Numbered from the stretch's first letter, positions 23,374 to 32,272 are shown. The stretch: DNA of 64,000 bases from Halobacterium rubrum (GCF_021729015.1 NZ_JAJQQZ010000004.1:124001-188000), one strand, 5' to 3'. The notes: generated from the sequence alone by a model not told the origin. Translations and numbers: made by a program.

Positions 23374-24861
23374 CTACAGCCGGAACGTGGCGCCGTCGTC
23401 GGTGTCCTCGACGGTGACGCCGAGCGCCTCCAGCCGGTCGCGGAGGTCGTCCGCGCGCTCGTAGTTGCCGGCCTCGCGTTCCTCCTCGCGGACGTCCAGC
23501 ACGAGGTCGACGACGTCCTCGGCGATGGAGACGTCGCCGCCGACCTCGCTGTCGCCCTCGAACTGGAAGCCCAGAACGCCGCCGCCGAGGGCCTCGAACG
23601 CCTCGATGGCGTCGACGAGCGCCCGGTAGTCGTAGGCGTCGTGGGCGTCGACGTGGCGGTTCACGGCCGTCGCCACCTCCAGCAGCGCGGAGACGGCGCC
23701 CCGCGTGTTGAAGTCGTCCTCCATGGCGGCCGCGAAGTCCTCGCGGGCGTCAGCGACGGCGGCGCGCAGGTCTCCGTCCTCGACTTTCGCGTACGCCTCG
23801 ACGTCGTCGGCGGCGTCGACGGCACGTTCGTAGGCGCGCTCGAGGCGCTCCCAGCGCTCCTCGGCCTCGCCGACGGTCGCCTCCGAGTACGTCTGGCGCT
23901 GCGTGTACGACGTCGACACCAGCAGCATGCGGACGACGTTCGCACCGAGCTCCTCGACGGCGTCGCCCACCGTGAAGAAGTTCCCGAGGCTGGAGGACAT
24001 CTTCTCCCCGCCGGTCTCCAGCAGCCGGACGTGCATCCAGTAGTCCGCGAACCGCTCGCCCGAGGCCGCCTCGCTCTGTGCGACCTCGTTCTCGTGGTGG
24101 GGGAAGACGAGGTCCTGCCCGCCGATGTGGACGTCGATGTGCTCGTCGAGGTGCGTCGTCGCCATCGCGGAGCACTCGATGTGCCAGCCCGGCCGGCCCT
24201 CGCCCCACGGCGACGCCCACGTCTGGCCGCACTCGTGCTCGAGCGGCGGTAGGTCCTCGTCACGGTGTTCGTTGGCGTCTGCGGGGCTGACGCCGCCGGC
24301 CTTCCAGAGCGCGAAGTCGGCGGGGTGGCGTTTCTCCGCCTGCTCGCCGTCGGGGCCCTGCGCGTCCAGCTCCTCGACGTCCTGCCCGGAGAGCTTCCCG
24401 TAGTCCTCGAAGCTCGTCACGTCGAAGTACACCGAGCCGTTCGACTCGTAGGCGTACCCCGCCTCGATCAGGTCCTCGACGAGGTCGATGATCTCGGGGA
24501 CGTGCTCGGAGACCCGGGGGTAGACGTCCGCCCGTTCGAGGTTCAGCGCGCGCATGTCGTCGATGACCGACTGCGTGTAGTGGGCCGCCACCTCGGCCTC
24601 CGTGTCGCCGAGGTCGTCCTCCCCGACGCGCGCAACGATCTTCTCGTTGACGTCGGTGAAGTTCTGCACGTGTCGCACGCCGTAGCCAGCGTGCGAGAGC
24701 CACCGCGCCACCACGTCCGACTGCACCCAGAGGCGAGCGTGCCCGAGGTGGGCGTCGTCGGAGACCGTCAGGCCACACGTGTACACGAGCACGTTCTCGG
24801 GGTCGCGTGGCTCGAAGGACTCTCGCTCGCCGGAGAGGGTGTTCGACACGTACTGCGTCAT
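23374..24861 (-). CDS. cysS: Cysteinyl-tRNA synthetase
   Basis: 495 residues from ATG 24861, normal length. The class I HIGH motif is HLGH within CGLTVSDDAHLGHARLW, the zinc-binding Cys is in the same segment, and WHIECSAM and HHENEVAQSE give the other zinc ligands. The KMSKS loop reads KMSSSLGNF, with one Lys replaced by Ser. The C-terminal DALR and anticodon-binding part is intact. It charges tRNA-Cys with cysteine. It is isolated, with no operon partner evident; the promoter region upstream is GC-rich. Confidence 0.96.
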   Translation of the reverse strand: MTQYVSNTLSGERESFEPRDPENVLVYTCGLTVSDDAHLGHARLWVQSDVVARWLSHAGYGVRHVQNFTDVNEKIVARVGEDDLGDTEAEVAAHYTQSVIDDMRALNLERADVYPRVSEHVPEIIDLVEDLIEAGYAYESNGSVYFDVTSFEDYGKLSGQDVEELDAQGPDGEQAEKRHPADFALWKAGGVSPADANEHRDEDLPPLEHECGQTWASPWGEGRPGWHIECSAMATTHLDEHIDVHIGGQDLVFPHHENEVAQSEAASGERFADYWMHVRLLETGGEKMSSSLGNFFTVGDAVEELGANVVRMLLVSTSYTQRQTYSEATVGEAEERWERLERAYERAVDAADDVEAYAKVEDGDLRAAVADAREDFAAAMEDDFNTRGAVSALLEVATAVNRHVDAHDAYDYRALVDAIEAFEALGGGVLGFQFEGDSEVGGDVSIAEDVVDLVLDVREEEREAGNYERADDLRDRLEALGVTVEDTDDGATFRL

Positions 24862-24908
24862 GCCGGGAGAGTACGACGGCCAGCGTTTCAAGGCGTCGGA
24901 ATCGTCAC

Positions 24909-25418
24909 CTACTGCGACCGGTCGGGCACCGACGCCAGCGCGTCCTCGACGACCCGCAGCGCGTCCGCGCCGTCCCGGCGTTCGACGACCACCGCCAGCC
25001 CGTCGGCCACGCCCGCGGCGACCGGGTCGATGTCGGCGGCGTGCAGGCGCTCCAGCGAGTGCGCCAGCGCTCGCGAATCGAGGCCCTCGCCCGCTGCGAC
25101 CAGCGCCGTCAGGCTGCCGCCGTCCCGCGCGAACGACGCGTCGCCGACAGCGAGCAGCCAGTCGGCCTCGCCCGTGGCTGTGTCGCCGTCCACCTCCGAG
25201 ATGCCGGACGACATCGACACGCGAGGGGTCGCATCCCGGCGCTCGAGTGCCGGGAGGTCTTCGGCGTACCGGCGGACGGCTGCCGCCACGGCGTCCTCGT
25301 CGCCGTCCACGTCGAGAAAGCGCGCCACAGCGGCGTGGTTCGCGACGCCCGCCCGCAGCGCCCGCCGCAGGAACGGGTGGTCGTCGACCGCCGCCCGCGT
25401 CTCGCCAGCCAGCGACAT
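24909..25418 (-). CDS. Conserved haloarchaeal protein, DUF7523-like
   Basis: 169 residues from ATG 25418. The N-terminal part, MSLAGETRAAVDDHPFLRRA and then NHAAVARFLDV, looks like a small helical domain; the middle AVVVERRDGADALRVVEDAL resembles an ACT-like or ferredoxin-like half. CTTAAC at about 25444-25449 is 26-31 bases upstream. It lies 47 bases after cysS stops at 24861 in reading direction and may share regulation. I consider it a haloarchaeal family (DUF7523-like) with no known function; the name is tentative. Confidence 0.7.
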   Translation of the reverse strand: MSLAGETRAAVDDHPFLRRALRAGVANHAAVARFLDVDGDEDAVAAAVRRYAEDLPALERRDATPRVSMSSGISEVDGDTATGEADWLLAVGDASFARDGGSLTALVAAGEGLDSRALAHSLERLHAADIDPVAAGVADGLAVVVERRDGADALRVVEDALASVPDRSQ

Positions 25419-25473
25419 ACGGACGGCTCGGCGCCCGACCGGCTTAACTTTCAGTATCTGCGACTCGCGGGCG

Positions 25474-25483
25474 GCGTTTAAAT
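25474..25483 (+). promoter_or_regulatory. TATA element for the ArsR-like gene
   Basis: GTTTAAATGC, an excellent haloarchaeal TATA box, is centred 28 bases before GTG 25506. Confidence 0.55.
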
Positions 25484-25505
25484 GCGGGGAGTGTGAATCG
25501 CTGCT

Positions 25506-25850
25506 GTGAGCGAGGACAGCGACCCGACGGCGGTGCTCTCCGTGCTCGACGACGAGCACGCGCGAGCCATCCTCGCCGCGGCAAGCAGGGAACCCATGTC
25601 CGCGAGCCAACTGAGCGAGGCCTGCGACGCGTCGACCGCGACGGTCTACCGGCGCATCGACGACCTCACCGAACTCGGCCTCCTGGAGGAGTCGATCAAC
25701 GTCCGCCCGGACGGCAACCACCACAGCGTCTACCGCGCGACGCTCACGCGGTTCAGTCTCGAACTCGAGGACGGCGAGTTCACCACGGAAGTGGAGTGCG
25801 AGTCAGAGGATGTCGCCGACCGATTCACGAGAATGTGGGAGGGACTATGA
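25506..25850 (+). CDS. ArsR-like winged-helix regulator
   Basis: 114 residues from GTG 25506. The DNA-binding part reads VLSVLDDEHARAILAAAS, then MSASQLSEACDASTATVYRRIDDL for the recognition helix, then NHHSVYRATLTRFSLELEDG for the wing. Cysteine pairs for metal sensing are not present, so it is not a metal-responsive ArsR of the classical kind. Its stop overlaps the ATG of the next, small membrane protein gene (ATGA), which makes a two-gene coupled unit of regulator and membrane partner, a common haloarchaeal arrangement. Confidence 0.82.
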   Translation: MSEDSDPTAVLSVLDDEHARAILAAASREPMSASQLSEACDASTATVYRRIDDLTELGLLEESINVRPDGNHHSVYRATLTRFSLELEDGEFTTEVECESEDVADRFTRMWEGL

Positions 25851-26143
25851 CCTGGTTCGCCGCCATCGTCGTCGTCTCGCTGGCGTCGACGCTCGTCGGC
25901 CTGTTCGTCGGCTACCAGGCGTACCGGGGCTTTCGCCGCCACCAGAGCACGTCCATGCAGTACCTCTCGGTGGGGCTCATCCTCCTGACGGCGGTGACGA
26001 ACACGGCGGCGTTCGTCGGCACCGGGCTGTTGCGGCTCGGCGTCATCGACGCCAGCCTCCAGTCGCCGCTCACGCTGGCCGTGCGGCTGCTCCAGTTCGC
26101 GGGACTGGTCTGCATCGCGTACTCGCTGTACCGGCGGCCCTGA
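25847..26143 (+). CDS. Small membrane protein (DUF7521-like) coupled to the regulator
   Basis: 98 residues from ATG 25847, overlapping the regulator stop by 4 bases. Three hydrophobic segments are visible: WFAAIVVVSLASTLVGLFVG, then YLSVGLILLTAVTNTAAFVG, then LAVRLLQFAGLVCIAYSLY. Similar proteins follow ArsR-like regulators in many haloarchaea and are now grouped as DUF7521. It may sense the membrane and pass a signal to its partner; no evidence for transport. Confidence 0.75.
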   Translation: MTWFAAIVVVSLASTLVGLFVGYQAYRGFRRHQSTSMQYLSVGLILLTAVTNTAAFVGTGLLRLGVIDASLQSPLTLAVRLLQFAGLVCIAYSLYRRP

Positions 26144-26169
26144 CCGCTGCGAAGCGTCCGAGCTGCCGG

Positions 26170-27384
26170 TCACTCGCAGGCGACCGATGCTGCCACCCGA
26201 AGCACCGACGCCTTCTCGAGGTCTGTCGCGAGCACCGTGTACCGGACGTCCCCGCAGCGCCACTGGACCGCGGTGGCGTACTCGGTCCGCAGGAACGTCG
26301 CGCTCCGCCCGGCGACCGTGACGGACTCGCCCGCAGACAGCGGCGACGCATCCTCACTGGCCGTCGTCTCGTTGTCCGGCGCGTACTTCGAGACCGCGAG
26401 CATCGAACCCGCGCTGTCCCGCTGGCTCGCGTACTCGGTGACGACCTGCGTGTAGTTGTCGCCGTCGAGGACGCGACCGTGCTCGAACGCGTAGCCGTCG
26501 GGGACGTCGGGACGCGGCACCGACATCGGGGCGTCGTCGACGAACACGGCCCGGGAGTCGTAGGCGTCTTCCCCGACCCCCAGCGTCTCCACGGACGCGT
26601 TCGAGGGTGGTGACCACGCGAAGGTGCCCGCGTCGAGGTCGGCGTCGAACGTGACGTCCCGCAGCGCGGACTGGACGTGGTACGTCTCGTTCTCGAAGGC
26701 CGCTGTGCGAGCCGACCGCAGCGGGTAGTAGTACTCGGCGTCCAGCCACAGCGTCCGGTTCGCTGTGAGCGCGGCGTCGGTGACCGCCGACAGCCGGAAG
26801 CCGTGAGCGGTGCGGCCCGACACCGTCTCCGTCCCGAGGTACTCGACCTCGTAGCCTTCGACGGCGTCACCGACGGGGCGAGTCCTGTCTGACGCCGGAA
26901 CGACCGGGAGCGGCGACACGCGGTCGGCCGTGATCGTCTCACCGTCCCGGGCGGCCTCGGCGATCCTCGCGTAGAACTCGCCCCGGTCGGCGAACTGTGC
27001 CGGGATCACTGGACGGGGGAATCTGGTGGCTTCGGCCTCGGAGGCGTCGTACACCACGACTTCGGCGCCTCGCCAGGCGACCACGTCGCCGGAGTCGGCC
27101 TCGGGGGCGACGACGCGACGGAACCGCTCGACGCCCCTCGGGTCGTCGCCGACCGCCAGCTTGACCGTCGCTCGCGTCCGGTTCGTGGTGTCGTTCGTCT
27201 CGACGGTCCGGACCTCCGTGGCGGTCAGCGAGTCCAGTGTCTGGAAGCTCGCGGCGACCTCGTCGCCGCTCGGCGGCGCCGCCGGCTCGCCGTCGCCGTC
27301 GAGTGCGAGCACCGCAGCGCACCCGCTGACGAGCAGCAGGGCGGCGGCGCAGAGTGCGATGGTCTGCCGAGAGCTGGGAGCCAT
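26170..27384 (-). CDS. Secreted lipoprotein of LolA/DUF2092-like fold
   Basis: 404 residues from ATG 27384. The signal and lipobox read ALCAAALLLVSGC, so Cys 22 is likely lipidated. The mature protein appears to have two beta-sheet domains: an LolA-like half (ATEVRTVETNDTTNRTR, LWLDAEYYYPLR) and a C-terminal half resembling DUF4367 (YTQVVTEY, SVTVAGRSATFLRT). Such proteins bind lipid or peptides at the surface. A TATA-like GGGTTAAAAC is about 28 bases upstream. It converges on the small membrane protein gene. Precise function unknown. Confidence 0.78.
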   Translation of the reverse strand: MAPSSRQTIALCAAALLLVSGCAAVLALDGDGEPAAPPSGDEVAASFQTLDSLTATEVRTVETNDTTNRTRATVKLAVGDDPRGVERFRRVVAPEADSGDVVAWRGAEVVVYDASEAEATRFPRPVIPAQFADRGEFYARIAEAARDGETITADRVSPLPVVPASDRTRPVGDAVEGYEVEYLGTETVSGRTAHGFRLSAVTDAALTANRTLWLDAEYYYPLRSARTAAFENETYHVQSALRDVTFDADLDAGTFAWSPPSNASVETLGVGEDAYDSRAVFVDDAPMSVPRPDVPDGYAFEHGRVLDGDNYTQVVTEYASQRDSAGSMLAVSKYAPDNETTASEDASPLSAGESVTVAGRSATFLRTEYATAVQWRCGDVRYTVLATDLEKASVLRVAASVACE

Positions 27385-27501
27385 CGGGTACCGTACACGT
27401 ACACGTCATCCGGGTTAAAACAGGCGAAAAACTCCGGGTCTGTGGGGGCAGACGACGTCGTTCCCGAAGTCACTAAGGCCGCCCCGCCACTAGCGGTGTC
27501 C

Positions 27502-28380
27502 ATGCAAGCGCTGGTCATCGTCGGACACGGCTCGCACCTCAACCCGGGCTCCTCGGAGCCCGCCTACGCGCACGCCGACACCATCCGCGAGTCGGGTGCG
27601 TTCGACGAGGTCCGCGAGGCGTTCTGGAAGGAGGAGCCGTCGTTCCGGAACGTCCTCCGCACGCTGGAGTCCGACGAGGTGTACGTCGTCCCGCTGTTCA
27701 TCTCGGAGGGCTACTTCACCGAGCAGGTCATCCCTCGGGAGCTGCGCCTCGACGACTTCGACCCCGAGGACTGGGAGTCCGACGGCACCGACGCCGACCA
27801 CGTCACCCTCGACGCCGGCGACGTCGAGAAGACGATTCACTACTGCGGGCCGGTCGGCACCCACGACTCGATGAGCGACGTCATCGTCCAGCGCGCGAAG
27901 TCCGTCACGGGCCGCGACGAGTTCGGCGACGACTTCGGCCTCGCGGTCGTCGGCCACGGCACCGAACGCAACGAGAACTCCGCGAAAGCCATCTACTACC
28001 ACGCCGACCGCATCCGCGACATGGGCACCTTCGGCGAGGTGCAGGCGGTGTTCATGGACGAGGACCCCGAGGTCGACGACGTCACCGACTTCTTCGAGAC
28101 CGAGGACATCGTGGTCGTGCCGCTGTTCGTCTCCGACGGCTTCCACACCCAGGAGGACATCCCCGAGGACATGGGGCTGACCGACGACTACCGCACCGGT
28201 TACGACGTCCCCAGCGAGGTCGACGGCCACCGCATCTGGTACTCGGGCGCGGTCGGCACCGAGCCGCTGGTCGCCGACGTCGTCCTCGAGCGCGCCGAGG
28301 ACGCGGGCGCGCCCGTCGGCGACGCGGTCGAGGCGGTCCGGGAGCGTACGGGTGGCGCCGACGCCGCCGCGGGTGATTAG
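27502..28380 (+). CDS. cbiX: CbiX-type sirohydrochlorin cobaltochelatase, two-domain
   Basis: 292 residues from ATG 27502, where an extended upstream frame is discarded because the conserved QALVIVGHGSHLNPGSS opens the protein. The chelatase fold appears twice: VIVGHGSHLNPG near residue 5 and LAVVGHGTERNENS near residue 148, both with the catalytic-type His; each is followed by VVPLFIS or VVPLFVS. Doubled chelatases insert cobalt (or iron) into sirohydrochlorin for vitamin B12 or siroheme synthesis. It abuts the DR2241 gene with no gap, so the two likely act together. Confidence 0.87.
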   Translation: MQALVIVGHGSHLNPGSSEPAYAHADTIRESGAFDEVREAFWKEEPSFRNVLRTLESDEVYVVPLFISEGYFTEQVIPRELRLDDFDPEDWESDGTDADHVTLDAGDVEKTIHYCGPVGTHDSMSDVIVQRAKSVTGRDEFGDDFGLAVVGHGTERNENSAKAIYYHADRIRDMGTFGEVQAVFMDEDPEVDDVTDFFETEDIVVVPLFVSDGFHTQEDIPEDMGLTDDYRTGYDVPSEVDGHRIWYSGAVGTEPLVADVVLERAEDAGAPVGDAVEAVRERTGGADAAAGD

Positions 28381-29469
28381 ATGTCGGTCGCCGACGCGCT
28401 CGTCGACGCCGCCGACGACGGCATCGACTTCGACGGACTCACCGTAGAGCCGTACCGGGACGCCTACCGCTTCCAGACGCCCGACGAGGACGCCGTCGTC
28501 ACGCTCGAGGAGCTCCGGGAACACGCCGACAGCCCGTACGCGACGAACTGGCACTACTGGGAACGCGACGTCGGCGGGCACGACACCGCCCGGCGGGCGT
28601 TCCTCCGCTGGCTGGAGGGCGGCGACGGCCTCTCCGTCCCCGAGCGCTACGATGCGCTCGAGGGCGGCCACACCCGCCACTGGGGCGAGCTCGCCGTGAC
28701 CGCCGTCCTCGGCCGCGACGGCCAGCGGCGCTACGAGGTCCGCCACGAGGACGACGTCGGCGAGGACGTGGACGCCTACACCGACCCCCTCGAAGCCCGG
28801 GAGCTGGTGAAACACGACGACGACGGCCGCTACCGGCCGCTGTCGACGGCGCCGTCGCTGCCGCACGGCTGGGCGTTCGTCGACCTCGACGGCGGCGACC
28901 TCGTCGAGACGGTGGAGTACGTCTACCCGGCGACGGTCGCGAACTGGCACCGCGAACGTGCGGGCGACCTCGACGTCGACCACTGGGAGGACGCCGCCGG
29001 GCGCCAGACCGGCATCTACGGCGTCGTCTCCGAACTCCCCGACGAGGCGCTGGAGTGGGCGGCCGAGGCCTGCTGTGTCGACTCCCAGTGTCTGAAACGC
29101 CGGGAGTGGGACCGCAACGGCGACGAGGAGCTGGACGTCCCCCGCGGCGACGGCGAGTTCCCGTGCCGGGAGCCCTGCTCGCTGCTCGTCGCCGCCGCCC
29201 GCAAGTTCACGACGCTCGAACGCGAGGAGACCCGCGAGTACACCTTCGAGCTGACGCCCGAGGAGAAAGAACAGGTCGAGGACATCGTCGACGCCGTCGC
29301 CGACGGCCGCACCGACGAAATCCGGGAGGCCGACGTCTACGAGGGCGCGAACCGCTACCGCGCCCGGTTCCTGCGCGCCAAGCGCATGGACGACCACGGC
29401 AACCTCTCGGGCACCCCGACCTACCCCGAGGACCACGACGAGGACGAAGCTGACGACGACCACCACTGA
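28381..29469 (+). CDS. DR2241 family protein with Cys-rich (likely 4Fe-4S) segment
   Basis: 362 residues from ATG 28381, immediately after the CbiX stop. The C-terminal half carries a Cys-rich segment, EACCVDSQCLKRREW and then FPCREPCSLLVAAARKF; these five cysteines resemble the iron-sulfur region of DR2241 (Deinococcus) proteins. The N-terminal half, TPDEDAVVTLEELREHADS, is alpha/beta and specific to this family. DR2241 proteins commonly accompany chelatases in tetrapyrrole loci, so it may carry or reduce the tetrapyrrole. Function inferred only from context. Confidence 0.8.
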   Translation: MSVADALVDAADDGIDFDGLTVEPYRDAYRFQTPDEDAVVTLEELREHADSPYATNWHYWERDVGGHDTARRAFLRWLEGGDGLSVPERYDALEGGHTRHWGELAVTAVLGRDGQRRYEVRHEDDVGEDVDAYTDPLEARELVKHDDDGRYRPLSTAPSLPHGWAFVDLDGGDLVETVEYVYPATVANWHRERAGDLDVDHWEDAAGRQTGIYGVVSELPDEALEWAAEACCVDSQCLKRREWDRNGDEELDVPRGDGEFPCREPCSLLVAAARKFTTLEREETREYTFELTPEEKEQVEDIVDAVADGRTDEIREADVYEGANRYRARFLRAKRMDDHGNLSGTPTYPEDHDEDEADDDHH

Positions 29470-29498
29470 GGCAGTCGCTGTCGCAGGTCTTCTTGCGA

Positions 29499-29509
29499 GG
29501 TCACTGACC
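29499..29509. terminator. Short palindrome in the convergent spacer
   Basis: GGTCA and TGACC surround a single C. It sits in the 66-base gap between converging genes; TCGCA and TGCGA nearby make a second 5-bp stem. Either could help end transcription. Confidence 0.25.
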
Positions 29510-29535
29510 GAGGCCCGCGAGACGTAGCTTCGTCG

Positions 29536-30096
29536 CTACCGGAACAGCTCGTAGGCTGCCACGGCCACGCCAGCCAGCACGCCCGCGACGCCGACGGCAA
29601 GCGCGCCGGCGTCCGGCACCGCAATCGCCGCGGCCGCGGCGACCAGCACAGCGACCCCTGCGAGGACGACCGGCGTCACGACCTGCGTCACGGACGCCGC
29701 CGTGTCCGACTCCGTCGGCGTCTCCTTCTCCGTCAGCGTGTCGTCGACGGCGACGTCCGGTCCGCCGTCTTTCCGTTCGCTCGTCACCGACACCGCCACC
29801 GCCGACTCCTCGGCGCCGTACCCCGTCACGAGCTGCAGCCGGCCCTCCAGTGGACCGGCCCCTCGCGGCACCGCCACGTCCACGCTCCGCGTCTCCGCCT
29901 CGTCGACGTACAGCTGCGTCTCCGCCGGCGTCACCACGCCGTCGAGCACGTCGTCGGGATGCAGGTGGACGTGCAGCGGCTGGCCGTGGTTCACGAACTC
30001 CAGCACGAACGACCGGTCGGTCTCCAGCGCGGCCGCTTCCGGGTCGAGCTCGCGCGGCCCCTCGCGGTTCAGGTGGACCGACAGCGTCTTCGGCAC
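29536..30096 (-). CDS. Conserved haloarchaeal membrane protein, DUF7524-like
   Basis: 186 residues from GTG 30096 (a TTG at 30123 would add 9 residues; a T-rich TATA-like run lies about 27 bases before the GTG, favouring it). The N-terminal half is beta-rich, MPKTLSVHLNREGPRELDPE and then LEFVNHGQPLHVHLHPDDV. A Thr/Glu-rich stretch and two C-terminal hydrophobic segments follow. It seems to be a membrane-anchored beta-sandwich. Haloarchaeal-specific; function unknown. Confidence 0.75.
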   Translation of the reverse strand: MPKTLSVHLNREGPRELDPEAAALETDRSFVLEFVNHGQPLHVHLHPDDVLDGVVTPAETQLYVDEAETRSVDVAVPRGAGPLEGRLQLVTGYGAEESAVAVSVTSERKDGGPDVAVDDTLTEKETPTESDTAASVTQVVTPVVLAGVAVLVAAAAAIAVPDAGALAVGVAGVLAGVAVAAYELFR

Positions 30097-30138
30097 GTCC
30101 GGGACTGCGACCCCGGGCGGCAAAAAAGGTTCCCCGCC

Positions 30139-30348
30139 TCAGGCCGACGCCGCGCTCTCCTCGTCGTCGTCGCGCATGTCCGGCGGCAGCAGGTTCGGGA
30201 TGCCGTCCTCGATGGGGTAGACCTCGCCGCACTCCGTACACGTCAGCGTCCCCGCCATCACCTCGCCGTCCTCCTCGGACTCCACGTCCAGCTCGAGGTC
30301 GTGTTTGTCCAGCGGACAGCAGACGATGTCCATCAGGTCCTCTTTCAT
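30139..30348 (-). CDS. Trm112-family methyltransferase activator
   Basis: 69 residues from ATG 30348 (a longer frame upstream is discarded since family homology starts here). DIVCCPLDKHDLEL and then LTCTECGEVYPIEDGIPNLL hold the zinc-type CC and CxxC pairs and the YPIxDGIPxLLP closing segment of Trm112. Trm112 proteins bind and activate several methyltransferases that modify tRNA, rRNA and release factor. An A-rich TATA-like GGCAAAAACG lies 25-32 bases upstream. The methyltransferase partners are not in this window. Confidence 0.88.
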   Translation of the reverse strand: MKEDLMDIVCCPLDKHDLELDVESEEDGEVMAGTLTCTECGEVYPIEDGIPNLLPPDMRDDDEESAASA

Positions 30349-30415
30349 ACCTGAAGCCTGGCGGGCGGTCGGCAAAAACGTGCGGGTTCCGACCGGGGCG
30401 GGAGCGAACGGCGGG

Positions 30416-31738
30416 CTACTCGAAGGGGTTCTGTCGGACCACGGACTCCTCGCGGCCGGGACCGACGCCGAGCACGTAGGCGGGGGTGTCGAGTTCGTCC
30501 TCGACGTACTCGACGTACGCCTGCGCCTCGTCGGGGAGGCCGTCGTAGCCCTCGCTGGCGACGGTCTCCGGGTCGAACTCCGGCCAGCCGTCGAAGGTCT
30601 CGAAGACGGGCTCGCAGTCGCCCCAGCGCTCGGTCGTCGCGGGCATCGAGTAGACGGTCTCGCCGTCGAGCTCGTAGGCGTGCCCGACCTTTACCTCGTC
30701 GAGGCCAGCGAGCACGTCAAGGTGGTTGATGGCGAGCCCCGTGAAGCCGTTCGCGCGGCTCGCGTGCCGGAGCATCGGCATGTCCAGCCACCCGACCCGG
30801 CGCGGGCGACCGGTGACGGTGCCGTACTCGCCGCCCTCCTCGCGGATGTACGTCGCGAGGTCCTCGTCGTCGCCGGTGAGTTCGGTCGGGAGCGGGCCGG
30901 TGCCGACCCGGGAGAGGTACGCCTTCACGATGCCGACGACCTCGCCCTGACCGATGGTCGTCGGGCCGAGCCCCGTGCCAGTGGCGGCGTAGCCCGCCGT
31001 CGGGTTCGAGGACGTGACGTAGGGGTAGATGCCGTGGTCGATGTCGAGGCTGGTGCCCTGGGCGCCCTCCAGCATCACCTCGTCGCCGTCGGCGATGCGG
31101 TCGGCGAGGTAGTCGCCGGCGTTGACGTCCATGCCTTCCTCCTGAATGCGTTCGCCGTACTCGCGGTACTGCTCGAAGAGCGCGTCGACGTCGAATGCCT
31201 CGCCGGCGTCGCCGCCGTAGACGTCCTCGTAGAGCGCGCGCTTCTGTGGGACGACGTACTCCAGGCGCTCGCGGAGCACGTCCGGGTCGAGGAGGTCGCC
31301 GACGCGGACGCCGCGGCGGCCCGCCTTGTCCTCGTAGGTCGGGCCGATGCCGCGGCCCGTCGTGCCGGCGTCGAGGTCGGAGTCGGCCTTCGCTTCCTCT
31401 TCGATGCCGTCGAGTACGCGGTGGTAGGGGAGAATGACGTGGGCGCGCCGGGCGACGCGGACGTCCGGGTCGAGGCCGCGTTCGCGGAGGTCGTCGATCT
31501 CCTCGAACAGCGTCTCGGGGTTGACGACGCAGCCGTTGCCGAGGACGCCAGTCTTTCCGCGGACGGCGCCCGACGGGACCAGTGATAGCTTGTACTCGTC
31601 GCCGCCGACCACGACGGTGTGGCCGGCGTTGTCGCCGCCCTGGTACCGGGCGACGACGTCTGCAGCGTCGCCGAACAGGTCGACGACGCCGCCTTTGCCT
31701 TCGTCGCCCAGCTGGGCGCCGACGATGGTGACGGTCAT
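30416..31738 (-). CDS. purA: Adenylosuccinate synthetase
   Basis: 440 residues from ATG 31738. The GTP-binding start is TVTIVGAQLGDEGKGGVVDL, with the GDEGKG loop; QGGDNAGHTVVVG, TTGRGIGPTYEDK and the switch segments follow, and the C-terminal RHASRANGFTGLAINHLDVL is standard. It joins IMP and aspartate with GTP to make adenylosuccinate, the first step to AMP. No operon partner is seen; it diverges from the small HTH gene at 31956 across a 217-base spacer. Confidence 0.96.
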   Translation of the reverse strand: MTVTIVGAQLGDEGKGGVVDLFGDAADVVARYQGGDNAGHTVVVGGDEYKLSLVPSGAVRGKTGVLGNGCVVNPETLFEEIDDLRERGLDPDVRVARRAHVILPYHRVLDGIEEEAKADSDLDAGTTGRGIGPTYEDKAGRRGVRVGDLLDPDVLRERLEYVVPQKRALYEDVYGGDAGEAFDVDALFEQYREYGERIQEEGMDVNAGDYLADRIADGDEVMLEGAQGTSLDIDHGIYPYVTSSNPTAGYAATGTGLGPTTIGQGEVVGIVKAYLSRVGTGPLPTELTGDDEDLATYIREEGGEYGTVTGRPRRVGWLDMPMLRHASRANGFTGLAINHLDVLAGLDEVKVGHAYELDGETVYSMPATTERWGDCEPVFETFDGWPEFDPETVASEGYDGLPDEAQAYVEYVEDELDTPAYVLGVGPGREESVVRQNPFE

Positions 31739-31955
31739 ACGCGAATCTACCACCACGGACGTGATACCGGTTACGGTATCTCGGCCGAGGTTCTACACGT
31801 ACGTGTACACTTCCGGCAGAATAGCAGCAACCAGCGCCGCGAGTTCCCCGAACGCAATCGTTAATTGTTACCACCCGCGTAGTTCGATGTAGCTCAGTTC
31901 TGCCGCCCGGGTGTGACAACCTTTAAAGGCCCGCCCTGACAAGTTAACAAATGCC
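31739..31955. promoter_or_regulatory. Divergent promoter spacer of purA and the small HTH gene
   Basis: The spacer holds TTTAAA at 31922-31927, which is 29-34 bases before ATG 31956 on the plus strand and a good TATA element. TTAATTGTTACC around 31861-31872 and GTTACGGTATC around 31771 are AT-rich and could serve purA. No coding frame is credible. Confidence 0.5.
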
Positions 31956-32258
31956 ATGATAGACCGGCTTGAGAAGGAAGTCGACATGCTGGAGCGTCAT
32001 CTGCAGGTCCTCCGGATGGTCATCGAGAACGAACCTATCGGCATCGTGAAGATGTCCAACGAGACCGGCTACCCGCACCACAAGGTCCGCTACTCGCTGC
32101 GCGTCCTCGAGGAGGAGAACCTCATCGAGCCGTCCAGTCAGGGCGCAATCACGACCGAGCGCACCCACGAGTTCGTCGAGGAACTCGACGGCAAAGTCGA
32201 CGAGATCATCGACAAGATGGAATCCATGAAGATCGACGCGGCCGCGGAAGCCGAGTAA
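31956..32258 (+). CDS. Conserved archaeal winged-helix protein
   Basis: 100 residues from ATG 31956, with a strong TATA (TTTAAA) 29-34 bases upstream. An N-terminal coiled-coil helix, DRLEKEVDMLERHLQVLRM, leads into a winged helix: IGIVKMSNETGYPHHKVRYSLRVLEEENL, then GAITTERT. The KMSNETGYPHHKVRYSLR segment is extremely conserved among haloarchaea as far as I recall, implying an essential DNA-binding or RNA-binding role. A second helix ends the protein. Targets unknown. Confidence 0.82.
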   Translation: MIDRLEKEVDMLERHLQVLRMVIENEPIGIVKMSNETGYPHHKVRYSLRVLEEENLIEPSSQGAITTERTHEFVEELDGKVDEIIDKMESMKIDAAAEAE

Positions 32259-32272
32259 CCCGTTTTCTCCCT

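Noticed and set aside
27490-29466. 658-codon open frame antisense to cbiX and the DR2241 gene
   Set aside because: It mirrors two well supported genes, lacks any family motif and is a by-product of high GC and third-position bias.
31885-31915. tRNA-like GTAGCTCAG segment in the spacer before 31956
   Set aside because: There is no matching acceptor stem, anticodon arm or T-arm downstream, and a TATA element for the HTH gene follows directly.
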